From the NCBI GenBank assembly GCA_937982495.1, contig CALJLX010000453.1, forward strand, positions 1-5,636: DNA of 5,636 nt, read 5' to 3'. Position numbers and translations under genes: made by a program. This DNA comes from an uncultured Desulfuromonas sp. Lineage in GTDB: Bacteria > Desulfobacterota > Desulfuromonadia > Desulfuromonadales > Trichloromonadaceae. Below the pieces are notes generated by a model. That model was not told the DNA's origin, did no database searches, and was given only the letters and a program-made list of their open reading frames with translations. Positions 1 through 4,808 of this stretch are shown here, piece after piece. Numbering within the stretch: position 1 is the stretch's first letter; each line of letters opens with the position of its first letter.

Positions 1-33
1 GTACCCGCAATGTCGCGCAAAGGCCAGCGAGCA

Positions 34-318
34 TCATGCCTGACGGCGGTTCTCCCGCGTGTGCCAGATTCGCAGGACGTAAATGATGGAATCGCGGATT
101 TCGTAGCGCATTTCGTAGCGTCCGACGATAATTTTGCGGACTTCACGCCCATCGAACTCAAATAGTTGTTCGCCCAGGCGCGGATTGGTCGGCAGGGTTT
201 CCGGCGCATCGACCAGCATCCGGACCACGCGCGCGGCCGCCGCCGCATTCCGCGCAGCGAGAAATTCATGCAGCCGCGCCAGATCGGATAATCCCCGACT
301 GGTCCATTTGATCTTCAT
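34..318 (-). CDS. RelE/ParE-family toxin of a type II toxin-antitoxin pair
   Basis: Encodes 94 residues, a normal length for the RelE/ParE superfamily. The N-terminus has the usual pattern MKIKWTSRGLSDLARLHEFL (strand, then an amphipathic helix starting at a conserved SDL). An Arg-rich second helix follows, then the core strands REVRKIIVGRYEMRYEIRD (about residues 58-76) and the C-terminal IIYVLRIWHTRENR (78-91), which is typical of ParE-like members. The family inhibits growth, either by poisoning DNA gyrase (ParE) or by ribosome-dependent mRNA cleavage (RelE); the ParE-like C-terminus favours the first, but sequence alone cannot settle it. The ATG at 316-318 was chosen because the family fold starts there. 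It overlaps the antitoxin stop as ATGA (315-318) and has no clear ribosome binding site of its own, which implies translational coupling. The same frame stays open upstream to 648, but that extension is low-complexity sequence antisense or out of frame to the antitoxin. No disruption is visible, so the toxin is probably functional. Confidence 0.88.
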   Translation of the reverse strand: MKIKWTSRGLSDLARLHEFLAARNAAAAARVVRMLVDAPETLPTNPRLGEQLFEFDGREVRKIIVGRYEMRYEIRDSIIYVLRIWHTRENRRQA

Positions 319-587
319 CGGCGCGGCACCGCCAGCGGGTTCTCCGTACCGAGGCTCTCCGCCCAGGCCCGCACTTCGCTCTGGTCGATGACGGCGCCCC
401 CGTCCACATCGGCCAGCGCCTCGCAGGTCAGAAGATAGCGCTCTTCCTCCTGTTCGACCCAGGCGGACAGGGCCTGCTTCATGATCCAGCCCCGCGACCG
501 CTCCAGTCGCGTCGCCATCTCCTCGACTTTCTCCGCCAACGGCAGGGGGATATGCGCGGTGAGAACTTTGGTTGGGGTTGCGGCCAT
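315..587 (-). CDS. CopG/RHH-family antitoxin of a type II toxin-antitoxin pair
   Basis: Encodes 90 residues with a ribbon-helix-helix layout at the N-terminus. A short strand KVLTAHIPL (about 7-15) is followed by helix A, LAEKVEEMATRLERS (17-31), and helix B, GWIMKQALSAWVEQEEE (33-49). The strand would insert into the DNA major groove as a dimer. The acidic C-terminal half (about 50-90, with AVIDQSEVRAWAESLG) would wrap and neutralise the toxin. The ATG at 585-587 is preceded at 7-nt spacing by AGGAG (594-598), which supports this start. The gene comes first in the pair, as usual for RHH antitoxins, and ends in a 4-bp overlap with the toxin start. The upstream region has a sigma-70-like promoter overlapped by a perfect palindrome, as expected for autorepression by the antitoxin or the antitoxin-toxin complex. 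Family assignment is firm; the exact subfamily (ParD-like or other CopG) is not. Confidence 0.86.
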   Translation of the reverse strand: MAATPTKVLTAHIPLPLAEKVEEMATRLERSRGWIMKQALSAWVEQEEERYLLTCEALADVDGGAVIDQSEVRAWAESLGTENPLAVPRR

Positions 588-613
588 GAGCGACTCCTGT
601 TGGTTTCGGCGGC

Positions 614-627
614 ATTATTTCGATAAT
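614..627. repeat. Small inverted repeat in the antitoxin leader
   Basis: ATTAT (614-618) and ATAAT (623-627) are exact inverted arms around TTCG. The element lies just downstream of the predicted antitoxin transcription start, within the leader. It could be a weak leader hairpin or a secondary operator half; the arms are short and AT-only, so chance is possible. Confidence 0.3.
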
Positions 628-630
628 AAC

Positions 631-647
631 TGATTCAATTTGAATCA
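631..647. promoter_or_regulatory. Palindromic operator of the toxin-antitoxin operon
   Basis: TGATTCAA-T-TTGAATCA is a perfect 8-bp inverted repeat around one central base. It overlaps the predicted -10 box (644-649) and start point (about 637) of the antitoxin promoter, so a bound dimer would block RNA polymerase. RHH antitoxins usually bind such dyads to repress their own operon. The binding protein is inferred from location; the palindrome itself is directly visible. It belongs to a 24-bp element (630-653) repeated upstream of the flavin reductase gene. Confidence 0.65.
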
Positions 648-672
648 TACTTCTTCAGATAACATCAATCAA
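644..672 (-). promoter_or_regulatory. Sigma-70-like promoter of the toxin-antitoxin operon
   Basis: On the minus strand, TTGATT (667-672, -35) is separated by 17 bp from TATGAT (644-649, -10). Both are close to the sigma-70 consensus with ideal spacing. The predicted start is near 637, giving a leader of about 50 nt before the antitoxin ATG. Confidence 0.55.
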
Positions 673-697
673 GATCCCACCGAAAAAACGGCCGGAT

Positions 698-894
698 TTA
701 TTTCGTCGCTCGTTTCCGCCCAGGAATTTTTTCCCGTGCCAACTCCGCTTCGATCTCTTCCACTGTGGGCAGGCTGGATTTGAGGTTCTCCGGCAGGGCG
801 CGGGTCAGCTCGTAGGCGGAGATGCCGATGGGCTTGTGGATGTCGCGCAGGGTGTATTCGGCAGAATGCGGTCCTTGGTCTGGCAGAGAATTTT
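698..894 (-). pseudogene. C-terminal remnant of a YhcG/DUF1016-family (PDDEXK nuclease) gene, frameshifted
   Basis: The frame ending at the TAA of 698-700 reads AEYTLRDIHKPIG, then ISAYELTRALPENLKSSLPT and VEEIEAELAREK. This matches my memory of the C-terminal tail of YhcG/DUF1016 proteins (AEYALRD..KPIGVSEY.LT..LPE.LK.SLPTIEEIEAEL). Just upstream, the neighbouring frame reads ILCQTKDRIL (about 864-894), resembling the family's preceding ILCK.K.R.V segment. The two pieces join near 860-864 if one base is restored: a deletion in CTG(G)CC would turn RIL-AEY out of frame. Upstream of about 894 no family similarity is visible and no long frame continues, so at most about 65 codons of a normally 300-plus-residue protein remain. 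YhcG-type proteins are often found in accessory and defence-related regions. The 698-949 frame has an ATG, but its first 25 or so residues look random, so an intact small gene is unlikely. Confidence 0.62.
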
Positions 895-1083
895 GCTGCG
901 GGCTGCGGCACTTTTTGAGCACAATCGGCTGCCCAGGACAATTTTGCAACAGACTTTGGCAAAATTACGGAACCACTTGAATATTAACGATGAAAGACAG
1001 TCATCCTGCCAATATTCAGCTCGGAGAATCCTTTTCCTTAGGGCAACTCGTTTTTTAAATCGGCGACAAGCGCGCTCCCGCCC
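895..1083. other. Non-coding gap between the flavin reductase gene and the nuclease remnant
   Basis: This stretch is AT-richer than its surroundings and holds no credible gene in any frame. It contains two short inverted repeats: AATTTTGC/GCAAAATT (940-947 and 959-966) and TGAATATT/AATATTCA (978-985 and 1011-1018). No strong terminator is visible after the flavin reductase stop. The sequence immediately downstream offers only a weak GGCG/CGCC pairing without a T-run. It may be the scar left by loss of the upstream part of the nuclease gene. Confidence 0.5.
940..966. repeat. Inverted repeat AATTTTGC / GCAAAATT
   Basis: Perfect 8-bp arms at 940-947 and 959-966 are separated by 11 bp. A third copy of AATTTTGC lies at 889-896, exactly where the similarity to the nuclease family stops. 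There is no T-run on either strand, so a terminator is unlikely. Its function is unknown. Confidence 0.35.
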
Positions 1084-1620
1084 TCATTTCATCTTCGATT
1101 TCAGCTGGATCGTCTCGCCGGCGACCATGAAGGCGCCCCGGCCGCGGTGATGGATGGTTCGCGGGTTGTTCACGGCGGGATCGATCCAGGCCTTGACGAC
1201 TTCGAGGACGAACAGGCCGTAGCGTTCCACCATCCCCGTATCCGTCACCCGGCATTCGAGCTGGGCGAAACATTCCGCGACGAGGGGGACGCCGATCCGC
1301 GCCGCCGGCTTGGGGGTGAGGCCGAATTTCGCGAACTTGTCGGTATCCGCCCCCGTGCAATTGCCGCAGGCCACGACTTGCTCGGCGAGCTCCACGGTGG
1401 GAATGTTGATCGCGCATTCGCGGGACGCCATCAGCAGGCCGAAGGAATGGCTCCGTTCGCCGACGACGCACCCCACCAGCGGCGGCTCGAACTCCATCAT
1501 GGTGAGCCAGGAAAGGGTCATGATGTTCGCGCGCCCGTTGCCGGCGGTGGTGAGCAGCACCACCGGGCCGGGTTCGAGCAGTCCGTAGACCTTGGACAGG
1601 GGATAGGATCGTTTCGCCAT
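1084..1620 (-). CDS. Flavin reductase-family (flavoredoxin-like) FMN-binding protein
   Basis: Encodes 178 residues covering the flavin reductase-like split-barrel domain, slightly shorter than typical flavoredoxins (about 190). Visible family features are the first strand GPVVLLTT (18-25), the flavin-binding stretch ANIMTLSW (31-38), EPPLVGCVVG (45-54), ECAINIP (68-74), the conserved loop DTDKFAKFGLT (92-102) and the C-terminal HHRGRGAFMVAGE (157-169). No signal peptide or membrane segment is seen, so it should be cytoplasmic. Members bind FMN and either reduce free flavin with NAD(P)H or act as small electron carriers, as in Desulfovibrio flavoredoxin; the physiological partner here is unknown. 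A CxxC pair (C85, C88) precedes the DKF loop. The ATG at 1618-1620 is supported by AGGAGG at 1628-1633 with 7-nt spacing. The gene stands alone, with a terminator and its own putative promoter upstream, so it is not in the dcuB transcript. Confidence 0.88.
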   Translation of the reverse strand: MAKRSYPLSKVYGLLEPGPVVLLTTAGNGRANIMTLSWLTMMEFEPPLVGCVVGERSHSFGLLMASRECAINIPTVELAEQVVACGNCTGADTDKFAKFGLTPKPAARIGVPLVAECFAQLECRVTDTGMVERYGLFVLEVVKAWIDPAVNNPRTIHHRGRGAFMVAGETIQLKSKMK

Positions 1621-1668
1621 GCCGGAACCTCCTCGCCGTGATCCGCGCCGGGTAGCCGCCCAAAATTC

Positions 1669-1692
1669 CTGTTTCGATTTGAATCATACTTC
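1669..1692. repeat. Second copy of the 24-bp promoter/operator element
   Basis: This segment matches 630-653 at 22 of 24 positions, including an unbroken 16-bp core ATTTGAATCATACTTC (1677-1692 and 638-653). The differences, A/T at the fourth base and A/G at the eighth, fall in one arm of the palindrome. Here the dyad is therefore imperfect: TGTTTCGA-T-TTGAATCA, with 6 of 8 arm positions pairing. It lies over the -10 and start region of the flavin reductase promoter, the same relative position as in the toxin-antitoxin operon. Confidence 0.7.
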
Positions 1693-1710
1693 CAAACCCA
1701 CCGCCGGCAA
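1683..1710 (-). promoter_or_regulatory. Putative sigma-70-like promoter of the flavin reductase gene
   Basis: On the minus strand, TTGCCG (1705-1710) lies 16 bp before TATGAT (1683-1688). The predicted start is near 1676, giving a leader of about 56 nt. The -10 box is identical to that of the antitoxin promoter because it lies within the repeated 24-bp element; the -35 is only a moderate match. Confidence 0.4.
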
Positions 1711-1736
1711 GCTTCCGCACGCTCCGCCGCCACCCT

Positions 1737-1774
1737 AACGACAAAAGGCGCCCTGTCCGGCGCCTTTTGTCGTT
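1737..1774 (-). terminator. Rho-independent terminator of dcuB
   Basis: A perfect 16-bp inverted repeat has arms 1737-1752 and 1759-1774 with a 6-nt loop. It starts 21 bp after the dcuB stop codon. The stem centre is GGCGCC/GGCGCC flanked by AAAA/TTTT, so the transcript forms a GC-rich hairpin followed by a short U-run. Being symmetrical, it could also act on plus-strand transcripts. It separates dcuB from the flavin reductase gene. Confidence 0.85.
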
Positions 1775-1795
1775 GGCTGTCGAGAAACCGCGAAA

Positions 1796-3124
1796 TCAGA
1801 GAATCACGCTGGCGATGGTGTAGGCGACGATGGTCGAGACGCTGACGCCGATCAGGCCGGGAATCATGAAGCTGTGGTTGAGCAGGTACTTGCCGATGCG
1901 GGTGGTGCCGGTGCGGTCGAAGTTGATGGCCGCCAGGTCGCTGGGATAGAAGGCGAAGAAGAAGTAGGCGTAGCTGGCCGGCACCAAGCCCAGCAAGAGC
2001 GGCACCGGCAGGCCGAGGGCCAGGCCCAGGGGCAGGGTGATGGCGAGGGTGGCCGCCTGGCTCTTGACGAAGGCCGAGATGCAGAAGGTGGCGATGGCGA
2101 AGGTCCAGGGGGCGATCTTGACCATGATGCCGATGTTGTCGACCAGGAATTTCTTGTTGGCGGCGATGAAGGTATCGCTCATCCAGGCGATGCCGAAGAT
2201 CGAGACGACGGCGATCATGCCGGCGATGAAGACGCTGGAGTGGGCGATGTCCTTGGCTTTCACGTCGGCGGCGAACATGATGAAGGCACCGTAGGCGAGC
2301 ATGACGAACTGGACGACGGTGGTCATCGGCACGGCCTTGCCCTCGCCGTTGAGGGGCAGCAGCTGGGGGTAGACGGCGAAGAGGATGATGGTGCCGACGC
2401 CGGCGAAGAAGAGGGCGACGGAGAGCTTGGCGGTCTTGCTGATCTGCTTGTCCAGCGTGGTGACGTTCACATCGAGCGCCTTGCGGAATTCCGGATCCTG
2501 CAGGCGGGCCTGGTATTCGGGATCCTTGTCCAGATCCTTGCCCCGGTTGAAGCTCCACAGGGCGGCGGTGAGCAGGCCGATGACCCCGGCGGGCATGGTC
2601 ACGGAGAGGATGTCGATGAGGGTCACCGGATAGCCGGCCTTGGCGGCGAAGCCGAGGAAGAAGGTGACGGCGGCGGCCACCGGGCTGGCGGTGATCCCCA
2701 TCTGCGAGGCGACGCTGGAAATGGCCATCGGCCGTTCGGGGCGGATGCCGGTCTTGAGCGCCACGTCGGCGATAACCGGCAGCAAAGCGTAGACAGCGTG
2801 GCCGGTGCCGACGCAGACGGTGAGGAAGAAGGTCGAGAGCGGGGCGAGGATGGTCACGTACTTGGGATGGGCGCGCAGCAGCTTTTCCGTCAACTGCACC
2901 AGGTAGTCGAGACCGCCGGCAACCTGCAAGGTGGCGGAGGCGGTAACCACCGCCAGAATGATGAGCATGACGGCGATGGGCGGTTCGGAGGGGGAGCTGC
3001 GGAAACCGAGGACGAGCAGGGAAACGCCGAGGCCGCCGATCAGACCGAGGGCGACGCCGCCTTTGCGGATACCGATGAGCACCGCGCCGAGAACGAGGAT
3101 GAATTGGATCCAGAACATTGCCAT
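1796..3124 (-). CDS. dcuB: Anaerobic C4-dicarboxylate transporter, DcuB type
   Basis: Encodes 442 residues (E. coli DcuB is about 446), very hydrophobic, with some ten or more membrane segments and no cleaved signal. The family catalyses fumarate, malate or aspartate uptake in exchange for succinate at the inner membrane, feeding fumarate respiration. DcuB-like blocks in order are RKGGVALGLIGGLG (20-33), PPIAVMLIILAVVTASATLQ (48-67), AEKLL-like TEKLLRAHPKYVTILAP (79-95), GTGHAVYALLP (106-116), IRPERPMAISSVASQMGI (127-144), the polar loop RGKDLDKD (194-201), GIAWM (311-315), YPSDLAAINFDRTGTTRIG (393-411) and NHSFMIPGLIGVSVS (416-430). GTGH and RPERPM favour DcuB over DcuA. The ATG at 3122-3124 was chosen because GGAGG (3131-3135) lies 6 nt upstream and the hydrophobic N-terminus begins there; the open frame extends 17 polar residues further without support. 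Upstream lie a sigma-54 promoter, three dyads and the genes of an NtrC-type two-component system, suggesting signal-controlled expression. Transport direction and substrate preference cannot be read from sequence. Confidence 0.95.
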   Translation of the reverse strand: MAMFWIQFILVLGAVLIGIRKGGVALGLIGGLGVSLLVLGFRSSPSEPPIAVMLIILAVVTASATLQVAGGLDYLVQLTEKLLRAHPKYVTILAPLSTFFLTVCVGTGHAVYALLPVIADVALKTGIRPERPMAISSVASQMGITASPVAAAVTFFLGFAAKAGYPVTLIDILSVTMPAGVIGLLTAALWSFNRGKDLDKDPEYQARLQDPEFRKALDVNVTTLDKQISKTAKLSVALFFAGVGTIILFAVYPQLLPLNGEGKAVPMTTVVQFVMLAYGAFIMFAADVKAKDIAHSSVFIAGMIAVVSIFGIAWMSDTFIAANKKFLVDNIGIMVKIAPWTFAIATFCISAFVKSQAATLAITLPLGLALGLPVPLLLGLVPASYAYFFFAFYPSDLAAINFDRTGTTRIGKYLLNHSFMIPGLIGVSVSTIVAYTIASVIL

Positions 3125-3195
3125 GGGGTACCTCCATTGGTTGGGTCCGGGTTGCCGATGTCGTCTACGCGACACCGTGCTTGCCTATTCCCTAG

Positions 3196-3212
3196 AGCAT
3201 GGAGAGTGCCAA
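3196..3212 (-). promoter_or_regulatory. Sigma-54 (-24/-12) promoter of dcuB
   Basis: The minus strand reads TTGGCAC-TCTCC-ATGCT. The invariant GG (3209-3210) and GC (3197-3198) are exactly 10 bp apart, and TGGCAC matches the consensus -24 box TGGCACG in six of seven positions. The -12 box ATGC differs from TTGC at one base. The predicted start is about 3185, giving a leader of about 60 nt. The adjacent gene for a sigma-54 activator strengthens the call. Confidence 0.78.
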
Positions 3213-3238
3213 GCCGGAAAAATATTTTATCAGACTGG

Positions 3239-3251
3239 AATCATTGAGTTT
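3239..3251. promoter_or_regulatory. Possible IHF site between dcuB promoter and upstream dyads
   Basis: AATCATTGAGTTT matches the IHF consensus WATCARNNNNTTR except at the sixth and last bases. It has an AT-rich tract (about 3219-3230) on the expected side. It sits about 54-66 bp upstream of the predicted dcuB start, between promoter and dyads, where IHF commonly bends DNA at sigma-54 promoters. The consensus is loose, so chance is a real alternative. Confidence 0.3.
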
Positions 3252-3283
3252 TTCCGGATTTGTTCGAAACAGGCGGGAAGCGC

Positions 3284-3306
3284 GGCCATAACCCGGGGTT
3301 ATGGCC
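3284..3306. promoter_or_regulatory. Upstream activator dyad 1 (ATAACCCGGGGTTAT)
   Basis: A perfect inverted repeat with 11-bp arms (3284-3294 and 3296-3306) surrounds one base; the core ATAACCCGGGGTTAT spans 3288-3302. It is centred at 3295, about 110 bp upstream of the predicted dcuB start, an ideal enhancer position for an NtrC-family activator. It differs from dyad 2 at one of 15 positions. Confidence 0.65.
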
Positions 3307-3359
3307 CGGGGTGGCTGTGCGATAAAAATTTCAATAATTTCGACTGGATAGAACCGTTA

Positions 3360-3374
3360 ATAACCTGGGGTTAT
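3360..3374. promoter_or_regulatory. Upstream activator dyad 2 (ATAACCTGGGGTTAT)
   Basis: The ATAACC and GGTTAT half-sites flank a 3-bp centre at 3367, about 182 bp upstream of the predicted dcuB start. It is the exact reverse complement of dyad 3 and lies 19 bp from it centre to centre, suggesting cooperative binding by adjacent dimers. Confidence 0.6.
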
Positions 3375-3378
3375 AGCC

Positions 3379-3393
3379 ATAACCCCAGGTTAT
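3379..3393. promoter_or_regulatory. Upstream activator dyad 3 (ATAACCCCAGGTTAT)
   Basis: The third copy of the dyad is centred at 3386, about 201 bp upstream of the predicted dcuB start. It overlaps the last codons and the TAA stop (3390-3392) of the response regulator gene. Binding here is inferred from the repeated pattern, not from a known site. Confidence 0.58.
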
Positions 3394-4808
3394 GCCCCGC
3401 CCTCGCGCATCTGTTTGAGCCGTTTGTTCAGGGCCGGCTGGGAGATGCCGAGCAGGCGGGCGGCCAGGGTCTGGTTGTGACCGGCGCGGTCCATCGCCTC
3501 CATCACCAGAAAGCTGGCGGCTTCGGCGAAGGTGGGCAGTTCGGGAAATCCGGCGAAGGGGTTGCGGCTGGGGACGGCGGCCACCTCGGGAGCATCCGGG
3601 GCCTGGCGCGCGGCTTGGACGAAGGCGTCCAGGGCCAACGGCCCGTCGCGGTGGAGGCTGAGGGCGTCGTAGACCATGGCCCGCAGTTCGCGGACGTTGC
3701 CGGGGAAGGCGTACCCGGCGAGGAAGCGCGCCAGCTCCCGAGGCACCGGCGGCTTTTTCTTGCCGAGGGCGCGCGCCGCCTCGGCAAGAAAGTGTTCCAA
3801 CAACAGGGGGATGTCGCCGGGGCGCTCGCGCAGGGGCGGCACTTCGATGCGATGGGTGCGCAGGCGGTAATAGAGGTCGCGGCGGAAGGCGCCGGAATCC
3901 TCCCGCGCCGCCAGATCCCGGTGGGTGGCGACGATGATCCTGGCCTTGAGACGCTTCGGCAGGTCGGCGCCCAAGGGGAAATATTCCCCTTCCTGCAACA
4001 GCCGCAGCAGCTTGACCTGGGAGGGAATGCTCAGGTCGCCGATTTCGTCGAGAAACAGCGTGCCCTCGGCGGCTTCCTCGACCATGCCCCGCCGCGCCTG
4101 TTCGGCGCCGGTGAAGGCCCCGCGCAGGTGGCCGAAGAGGGTATCGGCGAAGACCGTGTCGTCGAGCCCGGCGACGTTCACCGTCACCAGCTTGCCCCGG
4201 CAACCGCTCAGGCGATGGGCGGCGCGGGCGAAGAGTTCCTTGCCGACCCCGCTTTCGCCGGCGATCAGCAGCGGCTGCGGACTCTTGGCCACCGCCTCCA
4301 GATAGGAGAAGAGCGCCAGCATCCCCCGGTCGCCGGTGACGATGCCGGCAAAGGCCTCGGGCTGCCGCAGTTCGCCGGAGACCAGGCGGCTGGAGAGCTC
4401 CTGATTGTCCCGCCGCATCTCCTGCATGCGCACCGCCCGCAGCACCGCGCCGACGATGCGCTCCTCCTCGTCGGTCTTGACGCAGTAGTCGAAGGCGCCG
4501 AGCTTCATGCAGCGCACCGCCGTCTCCAGCTGGTTCAGGCCGCTGAGGACGATGGCCGTGACCTCGGGATGGCGTTCGGCGAGCTCCTTGAGCAGCGCCT
4601 CCCCGGAAAGATGGGGCATGGTCAGGTCGAGCACGACCAAGCCGATCCCCCCCTGATTGAGCAACTCCATGACCCGGCGGCTGTCGTCGCAGGTGACGAG
4701 GTTGGAAAGCCCGGCGCGGGCTTCCAGGGTCAGGGCGAGGGAGCCGAGCCAGTCCGGTTCGTCGTCCACCAGCAGAATTTTAAACGCGGGATAGAGCCGT
4801 TCACTCAC
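3390..4808 (-). CDS. NtrC-family sigma-54-dependent response regulator
   Basis: Encodes 472 residues with the full three-domain layout. The receiver domain (about 8-122) has the acidic pair D15/D16, phospho-acceptor D61 in VVLDLTMPHLSG, S89 and K111. The AAA+ sigma-54 interaction domain (about 155-380) has Walker A GESGVGKE (184-191), the sigma-54 contact loop GAFTGA (230-235), Walker B LFLDEIGD (251-258), arginine-finger region FRRDLYYRL (308-316) and sensor-2 GNVREL (370-375). The Fis-type HTH lies at AGHNQTLAARLLGISQPALN (442-461). All key residues are intact. The start is GTG (4806-4808), preceded by AGGAGG (4818-4823) at 9-nt spacing and overlapping the kinase gene by 8 bp (GTGAGTGA), so the two are co-translated. 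The product should be a cytoplasmic DctD/NtrC-like activator of sigma-54 promoters. The nearest candidate target is dcuB, whose upstream region carries a -24/-12 promoter and three dyads. The DcuB link is inferred from context. Confidence 0.95.
   Translation of the reverse strand: MSERLYPAFKILLVDDEPDWLGSLALTLEARAGLSNLVTCDDSRRVMELLNQGGIGLVVLDLTMPHLSGEALLKELAERHPEVTAIVLSGLNQLETAVRCMKLGAFDYCVKTDEEERIVGAVLRAVRMQEMRRDNQELSSRLVSGELRQPEAFAGIVTGDRGMLALFSYLEAVAKSPQPLLIAGESGVGKELFARAAHRLSGCRGKLVTVNVAGLDDTVFADTLFGHLRGAFTGAEQARRGMVEEAAEGTLFLDEIGDLSIPSQVKLLRLLQEGEYFPLGADLPKRLKARIIVATHRDLAAREDSGAFRRDLYYRLRTHRIEVPPLRERPGDIPLLLEHFLAEAARALGKKKPPVPRELARFLAGYAFPGNVRELRAMVYDALSLHRDGPLALDAFVQAARQAPDAPEVAAVPSRNPFAGFPELPTFAEAASFLVMEAMDRAGHNQTLAARLLGISQPALNKRLKQMREGGA

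Larger units (their letters stand above)
3360..3393 (-). repeat. Perfect 15-bp inverted repeat over the regulator stop codon
   Basis: The arms 3360-3374 and 3379-3393 are exact reverse complements with the 4-nt loop AGCC. In the transcript this would fold into a stable hairpin containing the stop codon of the response regulator. Only a poor U-run follows (UUAA), so it is at best a weak terminator. It may instead protect the mRNA 3' end, or simply be two oppositely oriented operator sites. Confidence 0.6.

Noticed and set aside
319..648. N-terminal extension of the toxin and a possible MIQIE leader peptide shared with the frame starting near 1687
   Set aside because: Both arise because the repeated 24-bp DNA element contains ATGATTCAAAT. 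The following residues do not resemble each other or any family, so the similarity is explained by the DNA element.
978..1018. TGAATATT/AATATTCA inverted repeat
   Set aside because: 8-bp AT-rich arms 25 bp apart with no flanking promoter, terminator or element boundary; it could easily be chance.
836..1150. Plus-strand open frame of 104 codons
   Set aside because: It overlaps the nuclease remnant and the end of the flavin reductase gene, has no recognisable domain, and the coding similarity is on the other strand.
1715..1735. GG/GC pair resembling a sigma-54 promoter upstream of the flavin reductase gene
   Set aside because: The spacing is 11 rather than 10 bp and the flanking bases do not match the consensus.
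1518..3137. Minus-strand open frame of 539 codons overlapping dcuB in another frame
   Set aside because: Arg/His/Pro-rich shadow running through dcuB, the terminator and the start of the flavin reductase gene; dcuB has clear homology and a ribosome binding site.
3125..3175. 17-residue N-terminal extension of DcuB
   Set aside because: The polar extension MSRRRHRQ... lacks a ribosome binding site, whereas the internal ATG has GGAGG at 6 nt and matches the family's N-terminus.
1874..3247. Plus-strand open frame of 457 codons
   Set aside because: It is antisense to dcuB. Extreme Gly/Asp/Glu/His content mirrors the hydrophobic codons of the transporter, so it is a shadow.
3236..3250. Possible third copy of the GATTCAAAT promoter element upstream of dcuB
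   Set aside because: Only GAATCAT is shared and the flanks and palindrome are missing. The nearby sigma-54 promoter better explains dcuB expression.
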